From positions 262,141 through 326,140 of the forward strand of contig NZ_LGPC01000016.1 in NCBI RefSeq assembly GCF_001431205.1: DNA of 64,000 nucleotides, given 5' to 3'. The stretch's first letter is position 1. Every line of letters begins with the position of its first letter. This document shows positions 56,723 through 64,000 of the stretch, in pieces. Below the pieces are notes generated by a model. It saw nothing but the letters and a program-made list of their open reading frames with translations, searched no databases and was not told the DNA's origin. A program made the position numbers and the translations under genes. This DNA is from Staphylococcus sp. NAM3COL9 (GTDB lineage: Bacteria > Bacillota > Bacilli > Staphylococcales > Staphylococcaceae).

Positions 56723-58261
56723 TTAACTTTTAGACTTTTTAACATGTACTTTAGATACATAATTAGATTTTTCTTTAATATCATAAATTGTTAAACCTTT
56801 AATATCTTTCTTCTTATCAGGAACAATCATACTCACGATGTAAGAGAAGATAAACGCAACAACAAATGAAATTATTGAAACAAAGAATGGTGAATTTCCT
56901 CCACCTATACCATTAAAGATATAAGCAATAATAATTCCCAAAATAAGTCCAACAATTACGCCAAATGTATTCGTACGTTTTGTAAAGATACCAACCGCAA
57001 ATACACCTGCTAATGGTACACCTACAAGACCCGTAACTAATAGGAATAAATCCCATAAGTCATTGGAATCTGCTGCAATAAGATAAAGCGACATTCCAAA
57101 ACCCAATAAGCCAGCTAAAATAATCATCCATCTTGCAAAAGCAACTTCGCTTTTTTCTTCACCTTTGCCAAAAAATCTATGTTTAATGTCAATAGATAAA
57201 CAAGCAGAAATTGAATTTAAACTTGATGAAATCGTTGACTGTGCTGCTGCAAAAATAGCAGCAATTAACAGTCCGGCAATAAATGGTGGCATTTCAGTAA
57301 GTATAAAATACGGTACGATTGATGATGTATTAAAGCCTTCTGGTAAAGCACTTTCATGGCTATAGAATGAATAAAGCATTGTACCCATACCGTAGAATAA
57401 TGGTGCAGAAATTAATGCTAAAGCGCCATTCATCCACAACGCTTTTTTAGTTTCTTTCATTGAATCTGACGCTTGGTAACGTTGTACTACATCTTGACTC
57501 GCAGTGTATTGATGTAGATTATTAAATATATTACCTAAGAAAATAATAGGAATTGCTGCAGCTGCTGAATTTAATTTCCAGTTATCTGCACTAATAATCT
57601 TCTTGTTTTCCATTGCATCCGATACTAGTGTACCCATACCATCTTGTAAATGTGATACACCTAGGATGATAATTGCTGCGGCACCGCCTAATAAGATAAC
57701 CCCTTGAATAAAGTCACTCCATACTACACCTTCAAAGCCCCCTAAGAAGGTATATAAGATACAAAGTACTCCGACGAGACTTGCCACTACGAAAGGATTC
57801 ATATCAGATACTGATGTGATTGCCAATGTAGGTAGATAAATTACAATCGCAACTCTACCTATATGAAATAACACAAACAGTAATGAACCTATGACTCGGA
57901 CACTCGGACCAAATCGTGCTTCTAAATACTCATATGCTGAAGTAACATTTAACTTTTTGAAAAACGGTACATAAAAATAAATTAACAGTGGAATAATAGC
58001 TACAATTGCAATATTACCAGCAATATAAGACCAGTCAGTTAGAAATGCTTTTTCTGGCGTAGACATAAATGTGATTGCACTTAAAGTGGTCGCATAAATA
58101 GAAAAACCTACTGCCCAAGATGGCAAACGTCCGCTTGCCGTGAAGAAGCTATCTGTATTTTGACTCGCTCGTCTGGTAAAATAAGCCCCAATTAATAACA
58201 TAATCAATAAGTAAGCGATAACTGCTACCCAGTTCCATGCACCAAAACCTACCTGCTGCAT
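56723..58261 (-). CDS. nanT: Sodium:sialic acid symporter (SSS family)
   Basis: This 512-residue SSS carrier has about 13 helices. Family segments are GRLPSWAVGFSIYATTLSAITFM, LYTFLGGFEGVVWSDFIQGVI and the helix-9 region AAIFAAAQSTISSSLNSISAC. It lies 25 bases after nanA on the same strand, as in S. aureus, where the SSS-type NanT imports N-acetylneuraminate. AGGGGATG precedes ATG. Confidence 0.88.
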   Translation of the reverse strand: MQQVGFGAWNWVAVIAYLLIMLLIGAYFTRRASQNTDSFFTASGRLPSWAVGFSIYATTLSAITFMSTPEKAFLTDWSYIAGNIAIVAIIPLLIYFYVPFFKKLNVTSAYEYLEARFGPSVRVIGSLLFVLFHIGRVAIVIYLPTLAITSVSDMNPFVVASLVGVLCILYTFLGGFEGVVWSDFIQGVILLGGAAAIIILGVSHLQDGMGTLVSDAMENKKIISADNWKLNSAAAAIPIIFLGNIFNNLHQYTASQDVVQRYQASDSMKETKKALWMNGALALISAPLFYGMGTMLYSFYSHESALPEGFNTSSIVPYFILTEMPPFIAGLLIAAIFAAAQSTISSSLNSISACLSIDIKHRFFGKGEEKSEVAFARWMIILAGLLGFGMSLYLIAADSNDLWDLFLLVTGLVGVPLAGVFAVGIFTKRTNTFGVIVGLILGIIIAYIFNGIGGGNSPFFVSIISFVVAFIFSYIVSMIVPDKKKDIKGLTIYDIKEKSNYVSKVHVKKSKS

Positions 58262-58286
58262 TTACTTCATCCCCTTACGTGATGTT

Positions 58287-59168
58287 TTATAAATTATAGT
58301 TTTTGATTAGTGTTTCCAATTTACTTCTATTACTTTCATCAAATGGTTTGAATGGACGCTTAGGTTGACCACCATCAATACCACGTGCTGCTAAAATTTC
58401 TTTTAATGTCGAATAAATACCCATCGATAATATATTTTCAATAATGTCATTTGTATCATGTTGAATTTGATAAGCTTCCTCAATTTCACCATTTTGCGCT
58501 TTTTCAAATATTTGTCTTGCGCGTTTACCGTTCACATTATAAGTTGAGCCAATTGCACCATCTACCCCAGATATTGCAGCTTGGACTAACATTTCATCAA
58601 AGCCAGAAAGTATTAATTTGTTTGGATATGCTTTACGTATACGCTCAAGCAGAAAGAAGTTTGGTGCAGTGTATTTCACACCGATGACTTTTTCGTGATC
58701 GAAGAGTTCTCCAAATTGCTCAATTGATATATTCACCCCTGTTAAATCAGGAATAGCATATATAATGAGATTGTTTTGAGTTGCTTCAATTAATTCAAAA
58801 TAATAATCTTTAATTTCTTCGAATGAGAAAGGATAGTAAAATGGAGTAACTGCCGAAATAGCATCATAACCCAATTCTGTAGCATATTTTCCCAATTCAA
58901 TCGCTTCATTTAAATCTAAAGAACCAACTTGTGCAATCATCTTAACGTCATCGTTCACTGCTTCTTTAGCAAGTTTAAATATTTGTTTTTTCTGTTCTTT
59001 ATTTATTAAAAAGTTTTCACCTGAACTACCATTAACATATAAACCATCTAAACCTTCTGTTTCAATTGCATTTTTAACAATCTGCTGTAATCCTTGTTCT
59101 TTCACTTGACCTTGTTCATCAAATGGTACTAACAATGCTGCATATAATCCTTTTAAATTCTCTTCCAT
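58287..59168 (-). CDS. nanA: N-acetylneuraminate lyase
   Basis: This 293-residue class I aldolase splits N-acetylneuraminate to N-acetylmannosamine and pyruvate. Signatures are [16 protein letters not shown] (G-x-x-G-E), the Tyr in [13 protein letters not shown] and the Schiff-base Lys in [12 protein letters not shown]. The start at 59168 is chosen because GGAGGG lies nine bases upstream; an ATG five codons earlier overlaps that site. It is the first gene of nanAT, with cre and operator sites upstream. Confidence 0.94.
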   Translation of the reverse strand: MEENLKGLYAALLVPFDEQGQVKEQGLQQIVKNAIETEGLDGLYVNGSSGENFLINKEQKKQIFKLAKEAVNDDVKMIAQVGSLDLNEAIELGKYATELGYDAISAVTPFYYPFSFEEIKDYYFELIEATQNNLIIYAIPDLTGVNISIEQFGELFDHEKVIGVKYTAPNFFLLERIRKAYPNKLILSGFDEMLVQAAISGVDGAIGSTYNVNGKRARQIFEKAQNGEIEEAYQIQHDTNDIIENILSMGIYSTLKEILAARGIDGGQPKRPFKPFDESNRSKLETLIKNYNL

Positions 59169-59274
59169 GTGATAACCCTCCATCTATTTTTCTTAAGTTA
59201 TTATTATAAAAAATGTATATAACACCTAAATATTTTATATATCATCTTCCATAGATTTCTATTTACACTTCAAA

Positions 59275-59291
59275 TTGTAAACGCTACCATA
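59275..59291. promoter_or_regulatory. cre site between nanA and nanK
   Basis: TTGTAAACGCTACCATA matches WTGNAARCGNWWWCAWW at 16 of 17 positions. It lies in the divergent nanA/nanK promoter region. Confidence 0.7.
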
Positions 59292-59341
59292 AATAGTGGC
59301 AATAGCTTTTTGAAAAATTACATCATTTGTTATGATAATCA

Positions 59342-59358
59342 TTGAAAATAATTTTCAA
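59342..59358. promoter_or_regulatory. Probable NanR operator 1
   Basis: TTGAAAAT and ATTTTCAA are perfect 8-base arms around one A, in the nanA/nanK gap. Nearly the same dyad recurs in the nanR/nanE gap, the only other nan regulatory region. Confidence 0.65.
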
Positions 59359-59432
59359 ATGCGATTATAACTACACATTTAAATACAAAGATGATACATA
59401 TAGTAAGAAGACGTTACAGGAGGCATGGGCAT

Positions 59433-60305
59433 ATGGAAAATTATAGAGTCGCAATTGATATCGGAGGAACAGCAATTAAAGCTGCTATTTTAGACGAAGA
59501 TTTAAATTTTATAGATTATTACAAAGTTTCTACACCAGACAATATTAATTATCTTATTGTTGACACTGTATATGAATTAGTAGAACGCTTTCAAAAAGCA
59601 CACAATCTCAATCCCTTACAGGTAGGTATATCTAGCGCTGGTGTCATTGATGAAGAAAAAGGCATCGTTGTCTACACTGGGCCAACGATACCTAATTATA
59701 ATGGAACAAATTTCCACACTTTACTTGCACCACTGAATGCACAAGTACAAGTCTTTAATGACGTGAATGCCGCCTTACTCGGTGAACTTTGCCTTCATCA
59801 ATATGAAGTAGATAATATATTCTGTCTTACACTAGGTACTGGCATCGGCGGTGCTTTTTATAACGATGCGCTACAGTTATACAATGGGGAACGTAACAGA
59901 GCGAATGAAATTGGTTATTTATTATATAATGCAGAAGACAATAAGACATTCGAGCAACGTGCATCAACTTCAGCACTTAAAGCTTTAATGCTATCTCGTG
60001 CGTTTCCCTATGAAGATAATGTACCTAAACTATTTGAATTAGCTGAACAAGAAGAGACGCTTGCACTATCTATTCTTAACCAGTGGAGCCAAGCTGTTGC
60101 TGAAGGGATTGCACAAATCCAAATCATTTATGATCCTGGTTTAATTCTTATCGGTGGTGGTATATCCTCTCAAGGTCAACAATTATTAAAATATATCACT
60201 CCAAAAATAGAAAGTTTTTTACCCCCACAATATGGTCACGCAGCTATACAAACTACACGTACACAAAATCACGCTTCATTATTTGGTGCAATTTCTAAAT
60301 TTTAA
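59433..60305 (+). CDS. nanK: N-acetylmannosamine kinase, ROK family
   Basis: This 290-residue kinase phosphorylates N-acetylmannosamine. The ATP loop is VAIDIGGTAIKAAIL, the catalytic Asp segment is VFNDVNAALLGE, and LTLGTGIGGAF follows. The usual ROK zinc motif CxCGxxGC is absent (NAEDNKTFEQRAS stands in its place), as I recall for S. aureus NanK. The start at 59433 follows AGGAGG by nine bases; an earlier in-frame ATG lies before that site. Divergent from nanA. Confidence 0.9.
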   Translation: MENYRVAIDIGGTAIKAAILDEDLNFIDYYKVSTPDNINYLIVDTVYELVERFQKAHNLNPLQVGISSAGVIDEEKGIVVYTGPTIPNYNGTNFHTLLAPLNAQVQVFNDVNAALLGELCLHQYEVDNIFCLTLGTGIGGAFYNDALQLYNGERNRANEIGYLLYNAEDNKTFEQRASTSALKALMLSRAFPYEDNVPKLFELAEQEETLALSILNQWSQAVAEGIAQIQIIYDPGLILIGGGISSQGQQLLKYITPKIESFLPPQYGHAAIQTTRTQNHASLFGAISKF

Positions 60306-60400
60306 AAAACCTGTGAAATCGTGCGTTTTTCTCTCACTTAAACGACTACATGTTGTTCAAGTGAGAGAAATGTCGCGCACTCAATTTCGCAGGTTTTTTT
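60304..60400. terminator. Long bidirectional hairpin between nanK and nanR
   Basis: AAAAAACCTGTGAAATCGTG pairs with a CGCGCACTCAATTTCGCAGG-type right arm followed by T residues. Inside it, TTTCTCTCACTT pairs with AAGTGAGAGAAA. The nearly 100-base structure is bulged but extensive. Confidence 0.75.
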
Positions 60401-60404
60401 ATTC

Positions 60405-61202
60405 TCATTCATTTAAAATTACTTTTTTGGTTTGTTGATAGACATTATTCATATATCCGTCATCCAATAATAAATAACTGACGATATCTATTAAAAAAAG
60501 TGTCGCAATTTGTGTATTAATAAATTGTGTGTCATTAATTCTAGATTGATCCGTTGTGATTAATACTAAATCAGCGCATTGCGTTAAAATGCTGCCTTCA
60601 TAATTGGTAATGACTACCACATAAGCACCTCGTTCATGAGCTATTTCTGCCGCAGCAATTAACTCTGTAGTCTCACCACTATTTGAAATAGCTACAAAAG
60701 TATCCGAAGCTGTTAATAATGACGCGAAAATTTTCATTTGATGCGCATCTGTGGAGACACTCCCTTTCAATCCCATTCGCATCATACGATAATAAAATTC
60801 TGTTGCAGATAAGCCTGAACTACCGAGACCGGCATAAATAATCTGACGACTGCGATTAATTTGATTTACAAAACGTTGAATTTTCTCATCAGAAATAAAC
60901 TCTCCAGTCTGTTGAATAATATCTTGATGATACTTATGAATACGTTGAATAAGGGGGCTATTCTCAATAACCCCATCTGTCATTTCCTGTTGTAAATTAA
61001 ATTTTAAATCTTGAAAGTTGTCATAATTCAATTTATTACTAAAACGTGTGATAGTCGCTGGCGATGTTTTAATCGCATAGGCTAGCGAATTAATTGTGGA
61101 AAATGTATCATCAAAATCATTATTCTGAATGTAATCTACAATTTGTTTATCAGTTTTTGTAAATAAATGGTGATAACGTTGAACACGATTTTCAAATTTC
61201 AT
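60405..61202 (-). CDS. nanR: Sialic acid regulator, RpiR family
   Basis: This 265-residue RpiR-type regulator has an N-terminal helix-turn-helix (DDTFSTINSLAYAIKTSPAT, then ITRFSNKLNY). The C-terminal SIS sugar-phosphate domain contains IIYAGLGSSGLSATEFYYRM and FVAISNSGETTELIAAAE. Divergent from nanE and convergent with nanK, it matches NanR of S. aureus, which responds to N-acetylmannosamine-6-phosphate. The start at 61202 follows AAAGGA; an earlier ATG overlaps that site. Confidence 0.9.
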   Translation of the reverse strand: MKFENRVQRYHHLFTKTDKQIVDYIQNNDFDDTFSTINSLAYAIKTSPATITRFSNKLNYDNFQDLKFNLQQEMTDGVIENSPLIQRIHKYHQDIIQQTGEFISDEKIQRFVNQINRSRQIIYAGLGSSGLSATEFYYRMMRMGLKGSVSTDAHQMKIFASLLTASDTFVAISNSGETTELIAAAEIAHERGAYVVVITNYEGSILTQCADLVLITTDQSRINDTQFINTQIATLFLIDIVSYLLLDDGYMNNVYQQTKKVILNE

Positions 61203-61241
61203 AAAATTCATCCTTTCAAAACAAATAATAATTAAAGTATA

Positions 61242-61260
61242 TATGAAAATATTTTTCATA
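61242..61260. promoter_or_regulatory. Probable NanR operator 2
   Basis: TATGAAAA and TTTTCATA arms flank TAT; it shares the TGAAAAT-A-NTTTTCA core with the site at 59342-59358. It lies 40 bases before nanR and 108 bases before nanE. Confidence 0.6.
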
Positions 61261-61367
61261 ACAACGAAAACTATTGATTAATATTTTCTTGATGTTATAT
61301 TGAACTTACTAAGTCGATTCAAATTAATTTTTATAATAAATCTACTAAAGTTACGGAGTGTAAAATT

Positions 61368-62036
61368 ATGTTACCACAAGGATTAATTGTTTCATGCCAA
61401 GCTTTACCTGATGAGCCTTTACACTCATCATTTATCATGTCAAAAATGGCTCTAGCTGCATATGAAGGTGGCGCAGTTGGCATTAGAGCAAATTCTAAAG
61501 AAGACATCATTGCTATAAAAAAAGAAGTAAACCTACCAATCATTGGTATCGTCAAACGTGATTACGAGAATTCAGACGTTTTTATTACCGCAACAAGTCA
61601 AGAAATTGACGAATTAATTGAAAGCAAATGTGAAGTCATCGCCTTAGATGCTACAAAACAAAAACGTCCTAAAGAATCACTACAAGAACTTGTTTCATAT
61701 ATACGCCAAGCAGCACCAAATGTAGAAATCATGGCTGATATTTCAACGCTTGAAGAAGCACAATATGCAAATGAATTAGGTTTCGATTATGTGGGCACTA
61801 CTTTACGTGGCTATACATCTTATACTAAAGGACATATTTTATATGAAAATAATTTCCAATTTCTTAAAGATGTTTTAGAAAATATTAATGCTAAAGTCAT
61901 TGCTGAAGGTAATGTCATTACCCCTGAAATGTTCAAAGCAGTTACTGACATTGGTGTGCATTGCACTGTCGTTGGCGGAGCAATTACACGTCCAAAAGAA
62001 ATAACAAAACGTTTTATAGACGTTATCGATAAATAA
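61368..62036 (+). CDS. nanE: N-acetylmannosamine-6-phosphate 2-epimerase
   Basis: This 222-residue TIM-barrel epimerase yields N-acetylglucosamine-6-phosphate, which enters the amino-sugar pathway. Signatures are [35 protein letters not shown] (catalytic Lys region), [11 protein letters not shown] and [10 protein letters not shown]. It is monocistronic and divergent from nanR. GGAGTG precedes ATG. It completes the NanA-NanK-NanE route encoded here. Confidence 0.94.
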   Translation: MLPQGLIVSCQALPDEPLHSSFIMSKMALAAYEGGAVGIRANSKEDIIAIKKEVNLPIIGIVKRDYENSDVFITATSQEIDELIESKCEVIALDATKQKRPKESLQELVSYIRQAAPNVEIMADISTLEEAQYANELGFDYVGTTLRGYTSYTKGHILYENNFQFLKDVLENINAKVIAEGNVITPEMFKAVTDIGVHCTVVGGAITRPKEITKRFIDVIDK

Positions 62037-62040
62037 TACA

Positions 62041-62143
62041 AAAGACCGCTATCAAGCGATTATTGCAAGCTCATGCTTGCCGTTAAACTACACGGCTATT
62101 AAATCACAGTAGTTTAATACAATCGTCTCGATACGGTCTTTTT
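62041..62143. terminator. Branched inverted-repeat structure between nanE and srtA
   Basis: An outer stem (AAAGACCG and CGGTCTTT, extended with bulges to GCGATT and AATCGT) encloses two inner hairpins, GCAAGC-TCAT-GCTTGC and TTAAACTA with TAGTTTAA. The layout is a three-way junction. The T run after the right arm makes it a terminator for nanE and, by symmetry, for srtA. Confidence 0.6.
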
Positions 62144-62160
62144 TCAAATTCTAATATCAT

Positions 62161-62761
62161 TTAAGTTGCTTCAGCAACAAATATTTTACGGTCTTCCCAC
62201 TCACTTGTTTGTTCATTAAAGTTATCACAAGTAATTAAAGTTAATTGCTGTTTATCTGATTGTTGTTCTTCTAGAACTTCAACATCTTTAGGCTTCACAT
62301 CAAATATTTTAGTAATTTTATATGTCTTTTCCTCATTACGAGTTTTAAAATAGACACTACTTCCTTTTTTTGCTTTTGGCAAGTTGGAAAATTGATAGGT
62401 CGATGAACCTGTGAACGTATGTCCAGCAATTGCAATGTTTTGATCTTCTAATGATTCATCTGCTTCAGCAAAACTCACACCTCTTTCAAGTTGTGTTGGT
62501 GTCGCTGGTCCAGGATAAACGGGTGTTTTTATATCTGCATCTGGTACAGATATATAGCCTGCCATTTTTGATTTATCCATTGGTATTTCAATATTCTTTC
62601 GTTGGTTCTTATTGTGTTGTTTATCGAAAGTTTCAACCTTTTCATTATTCTCTTTTTCAGTAAAATAATTATCAAGATGTGGCTTGGCAAAGATATAAAT
62701 AGCTGCCAATATAAGCAATACTCCAACAAGTGAAATGAGTCGGCCCCCCCATTTTTTTCAT
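62161..62761 (-). pseudogene. srtA: Sortase A with an N-terminal frameshift at adjacent A7/G7 tracts
   Basis: A class A sortase anchors LPXTG surface proteins. Catalytic His is in IAGHTFTGSS, Cys in LTLITCDNF and Arg in EWEDRKIFVA, all intact. The natural start at 62761 after AAAGGAG gives MKKMGG, then frame is lost. The tracts A7 (62752-62758) and G7 (62744-62750) immediately follow the start. With one base fewer the frame continues as RLISLVGVLLILAAIYIFA, the membrane anchor of SrtA. As written only a TTG without a ribosome site could start the catalytic domain. It may be a phase-variable switch, a mutation, or a sequencing error. Confidence 0.8.
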
Positions 62762-62972
62762 GCTTTATAACTCCTTTATTAGCTTTAATTATTATAAAAT
62801 TCTACATAAGTATAGCACATGCATAATCAGCTATATATTCAGTTCCTAAGATAATATCTATTATATGAGCCAAGACGTTAACTTTCCTAACAATAAATTG
62901 CGTAATCATCATATTAGGTGTTAAATATAAATGAATGATTTTTACAAAACCTCATTGAAAGGATGATATTTT

Positions 62973-63476
62973 ATGATACGCCAAGCAGTTCAATCTGACT
63001 TACCTAATATATTAGACATCTATAATGACGCAATACTCAATACTACAGCGGTTTATACATATAATCCCCAAACTCTAGAATCACGAGAGGCTTGGTTCGA
63101 AAAAAAAAACGACAATCATGAACCTGTAATCGTATATGAAGAACAAGGGGAAGCGATTGGCTTTGCTACTTATGGTTCATTTCGAGATTGGCCCGCCTAT
63201 CAATACTCAATTGAACATTCTATTTACGTTAATAAACACCATAGAGGTAAAGGAATTGCTTCTCAATTATTATCAGGAGTCATTCAACAAGCACACAACA
63301 ATGGCTATAAAACATTAGTCGCTGGTATTGATGCTACAAATGATTATAGTATTTATCTACATAAGAAATTTAACTTTACGCATTCAGGCACCATACATAA
63401 TGTAGGTTATAAATTTGATAAGTGGCTTGATTTAGCCTTTTACCAATTAGATTTAAGTGCCATTCCCTTGAAATAA
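62973..63476 (+). CDS. GNAT acetyltransferase, phosphinothricin/methionine-sulfone type
   Basis: This 167-residue PAT/MddA-like GNAT protein has an opening MIRQAVQSDLPNILDIYNDA, central YSIEHSIYVNKHHRGKGIAS (acetyl-CoA loop) and the typical ending HNVGYKFDKWLDLAFYQLDL. Relatives acetylate phosphinothricin-like amines or methionine sulfone and sulfoximine. AAAGGATG precedes ATG. Monocistronic. Confidence 0.86.
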   Translation: MIRQAVQSDLPNILDIYNDAILNTTAVYTYNPQTLESREAWFEKKNDNHEPVIVYEEQGEAIGFATYGSFRDWPAYQYSIEHSIYVNKHHRGKGIASQLLSGVIQQAHNNGYKTLVAGIDATNDYSIYLHKKFNFTHSGTIHNVGYKFDKWLDLAFYQLDLSAIPLK

Positions 63477-63619
63477 TACTATATATTTCAAATATTTGGC
63501 TTCGTCAACTTCATAAACAAAAATTAAATCTAATATGTTATCTTTTTTATCAATTGATTTATTTAACATTATAAACACCATCACTGTTTAATTTATATAT
63601 TACTTTCATTTGAAAAGTC

Positions 63620-63742
63620 GCAGTGATTTGGGCTGCCTCCTGACTAGTTAATAAAGTATGAGCCGAAGACTACGGGTTGAGGCTTTGCCCGCGGAAAGCG
63701 CGCACAAAAAATGCCAACAAAGTCGTAAACTTTGTCGACACT
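63620..63742 (+). repeat. Dispersed intergenic repeat, family B copy 4
   Basis: This is the best-preserved partner of copy 1. Blocks are GACTAGTTAATAAAGTATGA, AAGACTACGGGTTGAGGC, GCGGAAAGCGCGCACAAAAA, ATGCCAACAAAGTCGTAAAC and TTTGTCGACA. ACAAAGT and ACTTTGT near the right end form a small hairpin. It lies between convergent genes. The preceding 63477-63619 holds nothing recognisable. Confidence 0.75.
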
Positions 63743-63746
63743 CTGA

Positions 63747-63775
63747 ACAGCCCTAAAATTTAGGGCTGTTTTATT
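63747..63775. terminator. Bidirectional terminator next to repeat B copy 4
   Basis: ACAGCCCTAAA and TTTAGGGCTGT form an 11-base stem around a single A, followed by T residues. Confidence 0.85.
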
Positions 63776-63782
63776 ATTAAAT

Positions 63783-64000
63783 TTATTTGTTCATTTCTAA
63801 CCATTTTGCCATTTCATTTAAATTATTCACTGTAATAGTTGGCGACTGTCCGTTATCATCATATTGTTCACCTTTACGGTTTACCCATACGGTATCAAAA
63901 CCAAAATTAGCTGCTCCCGTTACATCCCAAGAATTTGAAGACACAAACAAAATATCTTCTCTAGCCATTTTATAATATTCTAATATTAGCGCATAGCTTG
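63783..64000 (-). CDS. Haloacid dehalogenase-type hydrolase, C-terminal part (cut by window end)
   Basis: The minus-strand frame runs from the window edge to the stop at 63783, giving about 72 residues. ILFVSSNSWDVTGAANFGFD followed by TVWVNRKG is the conserved motif III/IV region of type II 2-haloacid dehalogenases. The frame continues upstream past the apparent ATG at 63968 (SYALILEYYKMARED), so that ATG is internal. The N-terminal motif I lies outside the window. Confidence 0.82.
   Translation of the reverse strand, partial: SYALILEYYKMAREDILFVSSNSWDVTGAANFGFDTVWVNRKGEQYDDNGQSPTITVNNLNEMAKWLEMNK

Noticed and set aside
1..64000. CRISPR array, tRNA/rRNA genes, insertion sequence, prophage or SCC element
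   Set aside because: No regularly spaced repeats, no tRNA-like cloverleafs with flanking features, and no transposase, recombinase or phage structural genes were found. The multi-copy repeats are interspersed singly, not arrayed.

Overview
The window reads as chromosomal DNA of a Staphylococcus, most likely from the novobiocin-resistant saprophyticus/xylosus/equorum group. The base composition is about one third G+C. The gene set is staphylococcal throughout: a compact hisZGDCBHAFIE operon, gntRKP, relP, class III fbp, putP, mhqRED-type genes, the nan sialic-acid locus and srtA. A D-serine deaminase gene and a decayed beta-glucuronidase locus fit that group better than S. aureus. The species cannot be fixed from sequence reading alone.

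Layout. 0-2.7 kb: an unrecognised 3' fragment, a Rossmann-fold protein and dsdA. 2.8-9.8 kb: nine overlapping histidine genes covering the whole pathway. 9.9-12.3 kb: a truncated siderophore-binding remnant, a GNAT enzyme, a short-chain dehydrogenase and two small proteins. 12.8-15.4 kb: a HAD phosphatase plus GH3 glycosidase operon behind a 0.5 kb intergenic region rich in operator-like boxes. 15.8-20.6 kb: broken uidA, an intact hexuronide-type symporter and an AraC regulator. 20.7-26.2 kb: a YkvI-type membrane protein and gntRKP, with a perfect GntR palindrome and cre sites. 26.4-34.9 kb: relP, a DUF2188 protein, a tandem pair of paralogous uncharacterised membrane proteins, a FUSC protein, budA, a monooxygenase-like protein and a DedA protein. 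35-42.4 kb: putP, fbp, a CPA1 antiporter and a second YkvI paralogue. 42.7-45.9 kb: an mhq quinone-stress operon with two dioxygenase paralogues. 46-56.4 kb: aldehyde dehydrogenase, an orphan zinc-binding lipoprotein, a small acetyltransferase, a heterodimeric ABC exporter, a frameshifted tubby/LURP-like gene, catE, a nitroreductase and a Cof phosphatase. 56.7-62 kb: nanTA, nanK, nanR and nanE. 62-64 kb: srtA disrupted at homopolymers, a PAT-type acetyltransferase and a HAD dehalogenase cut by the window end.

How it works together. Much of the window is carbon scavenging under catabolite control: gluconate, sialic acid, glucuronides, glycosides and D-serine feed central metabolism, and fbp supports gluconeogenesis. 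cre-like sites sit before the gnt, nan, glucuronide and possibly GH3 and fbp units. A second theme is electrophile/quinone defence (mhq, catE, nitroreductase, aldehyde dehydrogenase).

Two families of dispersed intergenic repeats lie mostly between convergent genes. Several genes are decaying or switched off by small indels (uidA, the LURP-like gene, srtA, a siderophore-binding remnant). I saw no CRISPR array, tRNA, rRNA, IS element, prophage or recognisable defence island. The best candidates for something undescribed are the tandem membrane-protein pair at 28.0-30.4 kb, the dispersed repeats, and the homopolymer-interrupted srtA.
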